From the NCBI GenBank assembly GCA_033964015.1, contig CM066913.1, positions 34,919,577 to 34,983,576 on the forward strand: 64,000 nucleotides of DNA. Direction: 5' to 3'. The notes beneath the pieces were generated by a model. It searched no databases, was not told where the DNA came from, and saw only the letters and a program-made list of their open reading frames with translations. Of the stretch, positions 1-12,262 are shown in pieces; the first letter of the stretch is position 1, and the number at the start of each line of letters is the position of its first letter. The DNA comes from Scolanthus callimorphus (lineage: Eukaryota; Cnidaria; Anthozoa; Actiniaria; Edwardsiidae). Both the position numbers and the translations under genes were made by a program.

Positions 1-600
1 CTAGTATTATTAATAAGCAAAAATATAAGTATTTCCCGAACAAAGTGACATTTCTTTGTCAAGTTGCTAAGGGGACAATTAAAGTGCAACAAACATGCTA
101 CACGCAAGAATGTCTGACCGCGCGCCCTTTCTTTGTCAAACGTGAGATTACACTTGTGTGACACTGGGAACCACGTGGATCGGTACAACTCAATAGCCGT
201 ATTCTGAGACGAGTTTTTCGTCCGGACGGAAAACTCGTTTAGTGTGAAACCAGGACGAGATGTATTTTAGAGAGGGCCACAAGTTTATTAGCATTGCTAT
301 TATGTGTTCCCTCATTTTAAATAAAGTCTTTATTATTTGTGACGGGAAATCTTAGTGTGAAACCGTGACGAGACGCATTTTTGACGGGAAATCGTCTGAA
401 TTCATATCCGTCCTCTAGTGTGAATACAGCTATTGTTCCATATCATCTCGTGTTTCCAATGTTTCCCGAAACTGTTGTGAAGCACTTTCTTCAAATGTCT
501 AACCTTTTTCTTGACACGAGCATCATGCCATTGACAGTGAACACATCTGATAAATACGGGCCAACCATCTCCTGTAGAACAGAGCAAAGATGATTGACAC
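1..600. other. non-coding; contains a short GACGAG/CGTC hairpin
   Basis: No gene is seen. A perfect-looking hairpin (ACGAGTTTTTCGTCC with its complement) lies at about 208-240. Related words (GACGGGAAATC, GTGTGAAACC) recur at 240-400, suggesting a degraded repeat. The missing 3' exons of ANKRD13C are not here. Confidence 0.5.
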
Positions 601-694
601 AAAAAGACAGACACGATAGACATGACAGACAGACAGACAACAGACAGACAGATGATCGGCAAGGTCAGACAGACAAAAAGACAGGACTGCTGAC

Positions 695-1165
695 ATGACA
701 GACAGTGCCAGGCTGACTTACATGACAGGCAGTGCCAGGCTGACTTACATGACAGACAGTGCCAGACTGACTTACATGACAGACAGTGCCAGACTGACTT
801 ACATGACAGACAGTGCCAGACTGACTTACATGACAGACAGTGCCAGACTGACTTACACGACAGACAGACAGTGCCAGGCTGACTTACATGACAGACAGTG
901 CCAGGCTGACTTACATGACATACAGTGCCGCTGACTTACATGAAAGACAGTGCCAGACTGACTTACATGACAGACAGTGCCAGACTGACTTACATGACAG
1001 AAAGTGCCAGGCTGACTTACATGACAGACAGTGCCAGGCTAACTTACATGACAGACAGTGCCAGGATGACTTACATGACAGACAGTGCCAGGCTGACTTA
1101 CATGACAGACAGTGCCAGGCTGACTTACATGACATACAGTGCCAGGCTGACTTACATACAAAAGT
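695..1165. repeat. 27-bp minisatellite
   Basis: About 17 copies of a 27-bp unit containing AGTGCCAGGCTGACTTACAT, with point variants (CCAGAC/CCAGGC). A 9-codon period keeps frames open on both strands, so the ORFs here are artefacts. It is preceded by CAGACAGA-rich DNA from 600. Confidence 0.95.
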
Positions 1166-1345
1166 TTAGGCTCTCAGTCTGACACATACCGTCCTATCTG
1201 CTCTCCAAAACCATCCTGCTTGTGTTCTATTGAATGTAATCGGCTTGGTTGACATATACACGGATACAATATCACTATAAAGACAATCAAATTTTTGGGG
1301 TCTTCAGTTCAGATGCATAATTTGGTCTTCAGGTCAGATGCATTT

Positions 1346-1395
1346 CTCTAGTATACATCTAGTATAAAATAAAGGTTGCTTTGGCATTTGTCAGT
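1346..1395. repeat. duplicated copy of an ANKRD13C splice-acceptor region
   Basis: GTATACATCTAGTAATAAAA with the following TTGCTTTGGCATTTG at 2020-2066 recurs here with a few differences. At 2028 it is the acceptor and first codons of an ANKRD13C exon, so this copy is a stray acceptor fragment downstream of that exon. Confidence 0.6.
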
Positions 1396-1666
1396 AGAAA
1401 AACCAAAAATGCATTAACATATTATTTGGTACCAGAAACATCGCTGTGCAACAATTACTGTAGTTATCACAATTCTACAAACAATGAAGCAACAGCCAAA
1501 CAGTATTTTAGCAGCTCTGCAACCACAAGCACCAATCCGAGATTTCAGAAACACTTTTTCTGTGCTTGACATTAAGTGACAAACCTGACGTTTGTATTTC
1601 GCATTCAATATCCTACTTGACTTCAAATTATACGATCCACATCCAACATGATGCACATGTACTCAC

Positions 1667-4600
1667 CTACTCATTAACAAGTCCACTTCCTCTTCTATTT
1701 CTGCTTCAGTTTCCTGGAAAGTGAGAAGAAAAAAGAAATGTTTCACACCCACAAAATATTCACGATGCAGCCGTTTAATCTCAGGGGGGTGTTTGAGTAC
1801 TCTATACACCACTCCAAGTGAAATTTGCTCTCTCACGCGAGAGCCGGCTCGCAGACTATTCAATCAGTGACCGGTTGGAGAATACATTTTCCCTGGACAC
1901 TGGCACACACGCTCACTAACTAGTGTTGTTCACCATGCATATTTTGTCTCCTTTATTGACAACGACCAGGGAAATGTGACAAGGCACAGAGATACTGTTG
2001 AATGGGTGTGGATTTCTCTTGTATACATCTAGTAATAAAATAAAAGTTGCTTTGGCATTTGGTAGTAATTGGGTGATTGCAGCAATCTCTGCTGGCACTG
2101 CAAATTATAAAGACCTTATACAGGGGCATGGGCATAGCCAGAATTTTGCCAAGGGGGGAGGGGGGGGGGGGGGCAGAGGGGGAGGCAGGCTTTTTGATGC
2201 TATTTTCTCTATATTAGAATGTTTCCAATATGTTTACAGTATTTCATGTTTCAAAAAGAGAAAGGCCAGGCCCCCTGAGCCCCCTACCCCCTACCCCTTG
2301 TTATAATTATGGGACATGATACACACTGGGAACAGGAAGTTTTATAATCTGTTCTTTCCTTACAGGCTGTTTGCGCTCTCCAACACTTGAATGTTGCATG
2401 ACCACAACATCACCTATACCTCTTGTAAACCCCTAGTAAACGTTCTGCTTTTCTCACCTCTGCCCTTAGTCTTTGAAAAACTTTTTTGTCATTATCTAGT
2501 ACAGCAAAGGAGTGTTTCCCTGGAACATAGAAGACAAGAATTTATAGAATTATGTGACAATGATATTCGATCAATTCATTTTTTATCAAATTTACTGCAA
2601 TTTTCATAATTCTGCAAACTCAACACCGACAACTAGCAAACAACTAGCACCAACAACTAGCAAACCGTGGTTTAGCTTCTATCAATCAAAAGAGTGAACA
2701 GCTCTGTATGATTTCATGCAGGCTTTGATTTTTTTTTTAGTTCAAAGGGACTAGTTAGGTTTCAAAGCCAAATTTTTCACCATAAAATTCAAATGAAAAA
2801 TTCATGCACCTGTCTTAAAAGGTTTGATGGAAGGACACCAAAACGCAGTTTGATGGACGGATGCCAAAACGCAGTTTGATGGACGGATGCCAAAACGCAG
2901 TTTGATGGACGGATGCCAAAACGCAGTTTGATGGACGGATGCCAAAACGCAGTTTGGTGCTCAGAAATGGGTAAAGTGGGGGTTAGCAGAAAATAAATAT
3001 ATGTTATTTACCGGTTGGGAGGTCCTTATAGGGAAAAACTGTGACCGATGGCTGGAAAATGTTGACCGAGACCGGAGGCCGAGGTCAGCATTTTCCAGGC
3101 CGAGGTCACAGTTTTTCCCTATACGGACCGACCTAAAGCCGGTAAATAACTTATTTATTTTTTCCAACTCTAAAAGTTGAGTTTTTCGGTGAAAACAAGC
3201 GCGCGCAAATGGTTACCGTGACCTAGGTCAGAGATAGGAAAATATTGCCTCCACATGCGCGCTCTAAGAACCAATCAGAATGCAGAATTCGTTACCGTGC
3301 CCTCTAGGAAAAAATAATGACAATTATGACAATAATATTTTTTACCACCTATAAAAGTTGACAGAGGCAACAAAATTGTCACATTTAGAATTCACCTTTA
3401 GCATCTCCATTAAATATAAAAGATATGTCTCCACGCTGCCATTTCATATCTGAAAAATCTACTAGAGTACTATCCATCCTGAAAATATACAAATAAGAAC
3501 TGATTACTATTCAGCAATGGTAATAGTCCAAGTTATAAGGAAAGGGAGTACACTCTCTTATCTTCCCTCTCTCTTCACAAAACTGGCTCTGGCTCTCTGT
3601 GCTAACTTCCCACCCACCCTTCAAGATGGGCATGTAATGTGCCAAATATGATTAATGGGGCTAAAACCTATCAAAAGTGAAAAGCACAGTCAAGCATTTA
3701 CTTTTTGAGGTTTTGTGAGGGGAAAGAAGAAAACTGTACTCACTGTACAATAGAGATTTTGAGAACAATCATCATTATATGATAATATTATGATATTCTG
3801 TTCCCCTGTTTCTTTAGACAGACAGTACATACCTTATGGAACAGCCTTTCTTATATATTTTACAGGTGTCAGATGGTAGAATCCGTGATAATAAGGGAAC
3901 TGAAATGCACAATAAAATTAATCATGATATTCCATCCTAGACTTTCTAAGCAAGGCAGGTAAACTAACAGACATGATAGACTAATGGTCAGACAGACATG
4001 ACAAGCAAGGCAGGTAAACTAACAGACATGATAGACTAATGGTCAGACAGACATGATAAGCAAGGCAGGTAAACTAACAGACATGATAGACTAATGGTCA
4101 GACAGACATGACAGACTCACAGGCAGACATCTTATTCCATCCTAGACTTTCTAAGCAAGGCAGGTAAACTAACAGACATGATAGACTAATGATCAGACAG
4201 ACATGACAAGCAAGGCAGGTAAACTAACAGACATGATAGACTAATGGTCAGACAGACATGACAAGCAAGGCAGGTAAACTAACAGACATGATAGACTAAT
4301 GGTCAGACAGACATGACAGACTCACAGGCAGGTAAACTAACAGACATGATAGACTAATGGTCAGACAGACATGACAGACTCACAGGCAGACATGACTGAC
4401 TGACTGACTGACAGACTAACAGGCAGACATCTGAGAAACTCCCAAGGCAGTATTTTTGTGCCCTGTCCTAAGCAAAGCTGGTAAGCATAGCTTCAATATA
4501 GACCTATGGAATAGCCATAGTGTGATTTGACTAAAGACAGACAGACTGACATGACAGAAAGAGACAGACTGACTGACTGACTGACCTATAGACTGACAGA

Positions 4601-7600
4601 CTGACATGACAGAGACAGACAGACAGACTGACTGACTGACAGACTAGGTATAGACCGACAGACTATAGACTGACAGACTGACAGAAAGAGACAGACAGAC
4701 TGACTGACTGTCAGACTATAGACTGACATGACAGACAGACAGAGACAGACTGACAGACTGACATGACAGAAAGAGACAGACAGACTGACTGACTATAGAC
4801 TGACAGACTGACATGACAGAAAGAGACAGACAGACTGACTGACTGACACACTATAGACTGTCATGAAAGACAGAAAGAGACAGATAGACTGACTGACAGA
4901 CTATAGACTGACAGACTGACATCACAGAAACAGACTGACTGACTGTCAGACTATAGACTGACATGACAGACAGACTGACTGACTGACTGACTGACTAGAC
5001 TGACAGACAGATAGACTTGACCAGCTCTTCCTTCATGGCCATAAGTTTATCATTAATCATCCAATTAATTATTATTACTTATTGGATCAACACTGATGTT
5101 CAGCAATAGCTTAGAAGGTGTCAATAAATAATCTGTCTGTCTGTCTGGTAATAGGGAAGCAAGAAACTTACCCCAGCTTTGAAAGTCCCATGTAATTTCT
5201 ACATAAAAATCACCAAGCTGAAAATAAATCATTATTATTATTGCATCAATAAACCAAATATGATAGTATGAGGTGTGATGCACAATATGGTGTGTGATAC
5301 ACAATCATGCACAACCGGTGTCACAACCTTATGCTATTAAAACAGAGTTTGAAATGGGCATGCACTGGGCATCTATCTTTCTAGAGGCCATTGGTGTCTA
5401 AATAAAAAAATTATAGTCACCAAAGAGTGAAAAAAGAAATCTGTTCACCATCTTTTTCTACCATGGAATTAATGTTGTTAACAGGTAATTTCAAGAAGGG
5501 CTTTTTTTTAAATCTCCAGACCAGAAAGCTACTGGTAAGGTGTAATTTGGCGACACTGGGGATATGAAATGGATAGGTATGTTAAAATATGTACTGGTAT
5601 ATACAATCTTTACCATACCTCCTTCAGGGCTCCTATCAATTGAGGTCTCCGACCCTCAACTTCATCCCTTGTTTGTTGTTTGATTTTCTTCAAAAGTGAA
5701 GTAACTTCAATTATACAAACAGAAAAAGTATTAATTTCTTAATCAAAGGCTGCAACATGGGCTGCAATAAAGCAGATGCCCCAAGCATTCCAACATTAAA
5801 TAGAGAATAATACATTGGCATGTGGAGGTTAACAAATTTCCAGGGTTTTACAGTGGTATGTACTCTTATTTCCCACGATTTACGTCATCATCGTGGTCAA
5901 AATGTTGTGGACTCACGAGCTGCACATTCAAGGTTTTCAGTACAATCTTCAAAAATGATAAAGTTTGTTGTTTTGTGAAAACTTTTCGCTCTTAAAAAAC
6001 CTCTCTCATCACTGCGTGACATGCTGATGCAAGCAGAGTGGTGTGGACTCTTATTTACCACAGCACATTGGCCAATCAGAATGTGAGATAACTAACAGTT
6101 GTGTGGTAAAATATGAAATTCATCTTTGTGCCTTCATACTTTGATATCTCACAAACATATTTAATTCCAATGAAAGTCACACAGTTTGCTGACTTACTTA
6201 TTTGTCTGTCTCCGTAACTGATTGCTTCTGCTAACGGACTCCACCCGAGGTCATTCTTGATTTTTACTGGTGACCCATGAGCCAGTAATAAATAAACACA
6301 TTCTAAACAACAATAACAAAATAAGCATGATGTACTGTAAAAAAAACATACTACACACACCCCTTAACATGCCATGCAATGCTTTGGAGGTTTGAAGTAC
6401 ATGACTATGTTAGATTTGGGGCTTCTGAGTATACTGTAAGTTTGCAAGGAAATTTTGCATGAAATCTAGGGGGTGGGGGGGAATTACACCATTCATTTGA
6501 TGACATTTCTCTCATTGGGCTCCTAAGGGCTCCCATTTATAGCAGGTCATGCACCTACATGTACACGTAGGCATCTGACATGACTACCCTGATGAATATA
6601 ATTTGTTGTATTATTTTGTAAATAAAGGTTTCTATCTATCTTTCTAGTCCATTTAATCCCAGATTGCTTGCTGGACCATATACCGTTTCCGGGAAACGTT
6701 GTCACCCAAAAAGCCTATAAGCATGAAGCGCAAAGGATGATGGGGGCATCTAAACTGCTACTGTTTGATCTGAATTCAGACAGTTATCGCAACCACAGGT
6801 GAAATGATCAAATTTCAGCACATTTCCAAGCATGTTTGTTTCTAATATTTTACAGAAATTTAAATAAATATTTACCCATACTCCCTAGCGCACCAAGCTT
6901 ATATGCTTTTTGGGTGACAACATATCCCGGAAACGGTATATTTTAAAATGGACAAATGGACATAGGAATTTGGTAGGGGGTGACTGAGGAGACCACTACT
7001 TATGGTGATCCTTATTGTGTTAAATAAGTTCATATGCATTTTTCTCCATAGTATTGTATGGGTGAATTCAAAGCATATACTCTGCAGTTTCAGGAAAGAA
7101 ATTTGCAAAGAAACAGTGCCCCTACTACCAGTCCCACTGCCATCAGTCCCACAAATAGAAAACACTCAAAAATTGAATTACAAACCTCTTCTGCCTAAAA
7201 GTACAGCTAAGTGCAATGGTGTGTTTCCTGGAATAAAAAGACATTCCTCAGTATGATGACACAATCTGGACATCAATTTGTATGTGGACTGTACTTTATT
7301 TCCACTTAGTTTGCTGACAGATCCTCTTATCTGCAAGCATTTTTGGCAACAAACTGTTGTTAAAAATATGGCTGTTTTTCAAAGAAAAGGGGGGCATTTG
7401 GTGAGAGCAGGATAAAAATGCTAATTTTTAGACCCAATGTCCACTAGTTGAAACCATAAACAAATATTTCTCAGGGTTTGACATCTTTGCATTGCCTTTT
7501 GATCTCTAAGATCTAAAAATTTAGCAAAATCTAATAACAGTGAAAAAGAAAAGCTGTCAAAGGAAGCCAAATCAGCATGAAAAATAACAGTCTCAAATAG

Positions 7601-8657
7601 AAAGTAAAATCCATGTCATTAATAATCACAGCAATCAGCAGTGGGTGATCAATAATTTTAATTATAAAGAAACAAAAACTTGACTCCAAAGACTAGCATT
7701 CTTGAAAGTTCAGTGTACTTGAGAAACAAGCAATGCCTACAGATTGTTTATGTCATTACATTACAGACAAAATATCACTACAATTTGACCCTTACAACAC
7801 CTCACACCCCACAGTTATGCAAAGGCAGTAACTTGCTGTGGGAGAGAAGAGGCAAAATTCTGACTCATTTCATTGGTATGAAATACCACCATTGCTATTT
7901 ACATTTGTTTGATTACTTGACAGATAGTGAAAATTATTTAAATGTATACTGATAGGAAAACACAAAGCCAATGAATGGATTGTAACTAATTAGTTTGAAG
8001 TGGGAAAATGATGTCTGTGGTTCGATATTATTAATTCAAGCGGAACAGCTTCTCTTGATGTATGTATTTTTTATTGTTTTGATCAACAAACTGGTAGATT
8101 ACAAGTCATCAACCTTGGTTTCCAGAGTCTAAACCTACCGCGAAAAGCACAGTCAAGGTTAACGTTCCAGCAAAAAGTAGCGCTCTGGGTTTTATTCATA
8201 CCAGTTTAAATCCAAGTTATAATTACGACTAGCTACAGACAGTGACCTTCTTGTGTTCTCGTGGGCTTCGGTGGTCGGACAAAGGATTGACTGTTTTTTT
8301 ACGAGCAAACCTCCGATCCACTTTCACTTTAAATCTATTTCACGCGAAGCAGTATTCAATAAAGCTGATAGAATCATGGCATTTAATCAGACCATTGAAA
8401 ATACCATGTTAACATCCACAAAATTAGACAGTCAAGTCAGCTAATGCACAGTCTGAAAATCACTTTTACCAAATCGTGATGGCTTTCTCAACCATACTTA
8501 GTCCCTTGGTGACGGTATTTGCCGCTTAAAATAATGCCTTACCATGAATGTCTCTTTCCTCTACGTCACAGGTCCTTAAGGATGTTGAAACTTTCCGTAG
8601 ATTGCCTTCAAACACCGCTTTGTGCAAAGGAAAGCGATCGAAGCTGTCGGCCGCCAT
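1667..8657 (-). CDS. ANKRD13C: ANKRD13C orthologue, partial (5' eight exons; 3' end beyond left edge)
   Basis: Exons read on the minus strand, with GT-AG borders and phases that join: 8543-8657, about 7200-7246, 6198-6302, 5619-5704, 5172-5217, 3833-3899, 3396-3478, 1934-2028, 1667-1713. Two to three ankyrin repeats come first (FPLHKAVFEGNLRKV; GNTPLHLAVLLGRR; CVYLLLAHGSPVKIKN; GWSPLAEAISYGDRQ). The start of the family's GPCR-chaperone domain follows (LGDFYVEITWDFQSW, VPLLSRILPSDTCKIYKKG, DSTLVDFSDMKWQRGDISF, EIEEEVDLLMS). These match vertebrate ANKRD13C almost block for block. In mammals this family is an ER-associated chaperone that assists GPCR folding. The ATG at 8657 is chosen because it directly precedes the first ankyrin block; the long N-terminal extension of vertebrate ANKRD13C is absent. 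The join of exons 1934 and 1713 leaves out four or five residues compared with the vertebrate protein. The last third of the protein lies outside the window. Confidence 0.92.
2121..2300. mobile_element. degraded CAGGGGC-type (hAT-like) MITE copy
   Basis: It begins CAGGGGCATG...GCATAGCC, then AGAATTTTGCCAA and a poly-G run, and shares internal words (GCTATTTTC, CCGATATGTTT/CCAATATGTTT) with the complete copy at 62560-62724. The right TIR is not recognisable. Confidence 0.55.
2822..2955. repeat. 26-bp minisatellite, about 5 copies
   Basis: Tandem units of GTTTGATGGACGGATGCC followed by AAAACGCA, in an ANKRD13C intron. Confidence 0.9.
3003..3150. mobile_element. fold-back element (about 60-bp arms)
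   Basis: The left arm TTATTTACCGGTT...GGAAAAACTGTGACC is mirrored by GGTCACAGTTTTTCC...CCGGTAAATAA. It lies in an ANKRD13C intron. Confidence 0.8.
3955..4420. repeat. 55-57-bp minisatellite
   Basis: Repeated blocks contain AAGCAAGGCAGGTAAACTAA followed by CAGACATGATAGACTAATGG and TCAGACAGACATGAC. Seven or more copies, with a partial larger duplication that begins TATTCCATCCTAGAC. Confidence 0.9.
4530..5010. repeat. degenerate GACAGACTGACT repeat tract
   Basis: Irregular CAGACTGACTGAC/CTATAGACTGACATGACAG units follow directly on the longer-period array. It is probably the same slippage-prone DNA at shorter period. Confidence 0.85.
6681..6938. mobile_element. TIR element (34-bp arms) with TA duplication
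   Basis: TACCGTTTCCGGGAAACG...TCACCCAAAAAGC is mirrored by GCTTTTTGGGTGACA...CCCGGAAACGGTA. TA flanks both ends, as expected for a Tc1/mariner-type MITE. No transposase is present. Confidence 0.8.
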
Positions 8658-9169
8658 TTTGAAAGTCGAAATCGAACAGCGTGACGTCACGCACTCGTTC
8701 CAGTTCTGCGATTTAGGAAACTGTAGGGGGAGGGGTCAGGCAAATAACAAAACGTTGAAGTCGTCCACAAAATAATAATAACAAAATAATAATAACAAAT
8801 GATTGCTTTGGTGAAGTAATCTAATGATGATCCATTGAAAATAGTGATTATTTCAATGTCGGCCCGGCTGAAATTTTTTTGACGTTGCAACATATTATTT
8901 TGTGACGGTTGTAAATCCAGCCTGCCAATCGTAAAAACTTCGGAAGTGAATCGGTAAAAGTGTGGGTTATCGAACGTTGTACGAGAGGTTCCCGAGTTCT
9001 CAGAACGGGTCCTCAGAACGACACCAACCAATCACAGACGTTGTTCTAAAGAGGTTCCCAGGAACGCAAGATTCATGTGTGAAATCGCGTGACAGGAAGG
9101 GAACCGAATGTTTTGTTCATATCTTCAGGGAATTGAAAGGTGTTTATAACACAGAAAGGAAACAAAGCA
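8658..9169. promoter_or_regulatory. shared (bidirectional) promoter region
   Basis: These 512 bases lie between the start codon of ANKRD13C (minus strand) and the ATG at 9170 of the plus-strand unknown gene. The two genes are head-to-head, so the interval must hold both 5' ends. No TATA box is evident. It contains GC-richer stretches around the ANKRD13C start, a short A-rich run (8770-8800), and partly repeated GAGGTTCCC/GGTTCCCAGG words near 8985-9065. The regulatory role is inferred from arrangement alone. Confidence 0.5.
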
Positions 9170-10578
9170 ATGTCTTCGATTGTTCCTCAGATATTGAGGG
9201 AGTTTTTTCTCTCAAGAATGGAGCCATTTATAGATGAAAATTCACTTTTCCAGCGAGCTCTTAGCACTGCCAACAGTTGGCGAAACGACAAGATGGCGGA
9301 TGGTACTTGTATAAAACAGGATAAGCTTACATCAAGATCGCAAACAAGTTACTCCTGTACCTTCACTGTAATGGCCAAAGGGTTTAGTACTGCAATGCTA
9401 AATACGATCTGGAAAGTTGTTTTCCCGAGATTAAAAAACGAGCAAGAATTATCGGCTACTGAAACACCAAAACAATCAACCATGGACTTCGAACCCTTGT
9501 GGATAAACACATGCATAAGTACCATCTACTGTCAGCTGCTTAATCAAGACTTACTGGCACTAAGCAAGGATTCTCTGGAGGTTTTAAGACTTCAGAGCAA
9601 AATATTGCAAGGACTGCAAGACAGCGAAGTCATCAAACTGGTGAAATCTCTAATCGCTGGATTCTTGCCATCTGGGAATGAAGGGCTGGGCTCAAGTGAA
9701 GGGAGTTTGTCAGTTCCCTCTTTGCTGTGGCGAAGTGGTTATTGTGTGTGGAAAACAACTTTGAATGGACTTGGGCTGAATTTTTCATTGCCATGGCCAA
9801 TGAATAATATTGTAAGTTGTGATCCTCTCACTTTCTAGCTATTTAGGAGTGAAATAAACCAAGAACTATAAACACCTTGAGTTTCTTGCCATTTTGGTAT
9901 TTTTCCACACCCCTTCACAGGTGTCCTTGGGATTTTTTTTAAGGGGGGGTTCACATTACCATATCCCTACCAATAAATTTCAGAAGTAACAATAAATATA
10001 GAGAATGACTGCCAAAAAGAGGGGGGTTCCCCGGGAACCTCACCCCATACCCCCCCCCCCCCCCCCCCATCACCACCAGCCGAACCAGCTCTATTTGGAT
10101 GCCCCTGCCCTTGCTGATTTTATGTCAATCCTGAAGTTTATTGTGAAAATGCTTATTTTTTCAGATCAACTTAACTTCTGATGCAAGTGATGAGACCACT
10201 CACCCATTAGAGAATCCTCTCACAATATCAACTCTTCTGTTATATGAAGCTGGTACAAGTTTGTCTCAAGCACTACATGAGACCAGTCAATATACTATTA
10301 CAAGTACCACAGAACTGATCAATAATGCAGTCTTACTTTTTGTTCCTATGGAACTGTTGCATCACACCACCTCACTACTCAAGTCATCCCTCAGTCTTGC
10401 TCCCATTCCTGTAATGGAGGTCTTGTATGAACTATTTCAATATGTTCAGGTCATGGGTCTAGATGTTATGGAGAACATCGGCAGCCTTCCTGAGCTTAAC
10501 TATGTTGTTATCCATGATGATGACTTTCATTTTGTTGTTAATATTCGAACCCTCAAGAGGCCAATACTGTTTGTAGGG
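9170..10578 (+). CDS. unrecognised two-exon (or longer) protein-coding gene
   Basis: Exon 1 is 9170-9811, ending ATT|GTAAGT. Exon 2 is 10165-10578, with acceptor TTTTTTCAG and donor GTAAGG at 10579. Both are phase 0 and give about 352 residues. The start is MSSIVPQILREFF; an in-frame GTG upstream is not a plausible eukaryotic start. The protein is rich in Leu and Ser with amphipathic helices (LLALSKDSLEVLRLQSKILQG; VLYELFQYVQVMGLDV). It has no clear signal peptide and no repeated domain that I can name. Exon 2 ends in LPELNYVVIHDDDFHFVVN followed by RTLKRPILF. An in-frame stop follows the donor, so either more exons exist or the protein ends VGVR. It is head-to-head with ANKRD13C. I do not recognise the family. 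The long open exon with matching splice phases makes it very likely real. Confidence 0.7.
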
Positions 10579-10680
10579 GTAAGGTAGTGTAAAATGTCAG
10601 GGGGGCCATAAATAGAACTATTTGTAGGGGTAAGGTAGTAAAAAATATCAGGGGGACCATAATTAACAATTAGTCACTGA
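10570..10680. repeat. about 53-bp tandem duplication carrying a splice donor
   Basis: TTTGTAGGGGTAAGGTAGT at the end of exon 10165-10578 recurs near 10620, each time followed by TATCAGGGGGACCATAA-like sequence. The GTAAGG donor is therefore present twice. Confidence 0.65.
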
Positions 10681-10775
10681 GGGTGATGTAAATATCGACA
10701 AATAGTCAACAAGACAAAGTTGAGGTGACTATTCGCCAATATTTACAGAGCCTGAGGCAACTAATTCTTTTAGTA
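10660..10775. mobile_element. short fold-back element
   Basis: Near-complementary arms AATTAGTC...GATGTAAATATCG and CCAATATTTACA...GCAACTAATTC, with central AATAGTCA/TGACTATT. Imperfect. Confidence 0.5.
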
Positions 10776-11161
10776 TAATTACTTAAGCGACTTTTAAGAT
10801 TTTTGCCAAAAAAAAATCAAGTTTAGGGGTATTTTATTTTATTTTTTGCAGTAAAATCATGATAATTTATCAATAAACTCTTTAAACGGGACAGATTTCC
10901 AAAATGTTAGAGATTTGGGATTACAAGTTCTCAACCATAATGTAGGATCTGGCTTTAGTCCACTACTTGCATGAGTGCAGTTTGCACATGAATGGTGTCA
11001 TTGGGTTTTTGGGAAATTTTCCAAGAGGCATGGATCCAAAAGTAAAATTGGCCATTTTTTATGCTAGTACAAAACAGCACTATTTATGTCTATTAATTTC
11101 AATGTTATGCCTAAATGACAAGCCTAAATGTTAAGCTGGAAACCAGCATGCAATATATGTA

Positions 11162-11404
11162 TTGTTAGAAATCATTGAAATTTATAATTTATTTGAAAGT
11201 AAAACAAAGGAAAATCTGACCGGTTTTCATAAACTGTTGTCAACCAAAGCTAAATTAAGGTCCATGCATTCTGTCCCCAAAACAAGGATGTCAACTCCAG
11301 GACTTCAAAAATCTGGTGACCGCCTTGAAATGGCTAAATTCTTGAAAAATCTTGAGACTCCGGCAAAAACCGGGAGAGTTATGTACCCTGCCAGAGCTCC
11401 CTAG
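11162..11404 (+). CDS. possible further exon of the preceding unknown gene
   Basis: This is an open stretch of about 80 codons ending in TAG, hydrophilic and lysine-rich (FHKLLSTKAKLRSM, KFLKNLETPAKTGRV). It lies on the same strand, downstream of the two confident exons. No acceptor upstream matches the phase of the 10578 donor, so it is only a candidate terminal exon. It may be chance. Confidence 0.2.
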   Translation: MLEIIEIYNLFESKTKENLTGFHKLLSTKAKLRSMHSVPKTRMSTPGLQKSGDRLEMAKFLKNLETPAKTGRVMYPARAP

Positions 11405-11840
11405 TCCAGTCTCTGAACTCTGCATCATGGCTCCATGTGACTGAGGAGAGTCCAGAAACAAAATATCAAAAATTACTTTTTTCTAATGGACCCATCTTTG
11501 AGATATTAGGTTTTAAACTTTCATTTCTGTGCCATTTTATGGGAGAATAGTACTTTGAGCAGAAATTATGCAAACTTTGGTAGGCAATATCTAAAAGTCA
11601 TATTTTTCTAAATTCTTTAAACATTGGAATCAAGCTTTTGGTCACAGAAACTCTTTGTATACAGAATCTTGAGCTTATATTTTGAAATATGGAGAGTTAG
11701 ACATTTTATTTTTGGTAATTTCCGCTCTGTCGCATGTGCAAGCAAAGGTTTCTGGACTCTCCTTTCGACGACCACAGGTAACAACGGAGCCGCGAAGGAG
11801 AGTTCACGGAAGCCAAAACGCGGTTTCTAGTTGGCATACA

Positions 11841-12080
11841 CGGGCGTAGCCAGGGGGGGGGGGGGGTCCAGGGGTTTCGGAACCCCCCTCTCCCGCAGCG
11901 GAACCCCTCCTCGCCTCAGTTCTCGACCGACTTACTACTAAAATTGTAAATATTTAATAGACAACAAGTAAAAGCTCCAATAAAATGTAGCAAATTTCTT
12001 CAAACGCTAGTTTTTCCCCGACATGTATGTGGAGTTTTTTTTTTTTTTTTTAATTTTGGAACCCCCCCTCTCATAAGTGA
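11841..12080. mobile_element. CAGGGGCGTAGCC-type hAT-like MITE, right end decayed
   Basis: About 90% similar by eye to the intact copy at 46071-46317: GGCGTAGCCAGGGG, CTCCCGCAGCGGAACCCC, TTGTAAATATTTAATAGACA, TAAAAGCTCCAATAAAATGT. The right TIR is lost after CTCTCATAAGTG. Confidence 0.8.
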
Positions 12081-12262
12081 CGGTATAGCGTTGGCGTGAA
12101 TAATGTAATAATGGCAGTAAATGGAAAACCATAATTGTTCTTTTTCCAACAGCGGTTCTCATAATTCTGCCAACGCCAACTTTTAATTTCTAATCGCCAA
12201 ACGGCGTCCTTGCGTCCGTCGATCTGCAAACGACAATAAAATCTGGTCATGAAATTCTATTT

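Noticed and set aside
695..1182. Repetitive ORFs (MTDSARLTY units)
   Set aside because: The 27-bp minisatellite has a period divisible by three, which keeps frames open without coding function.
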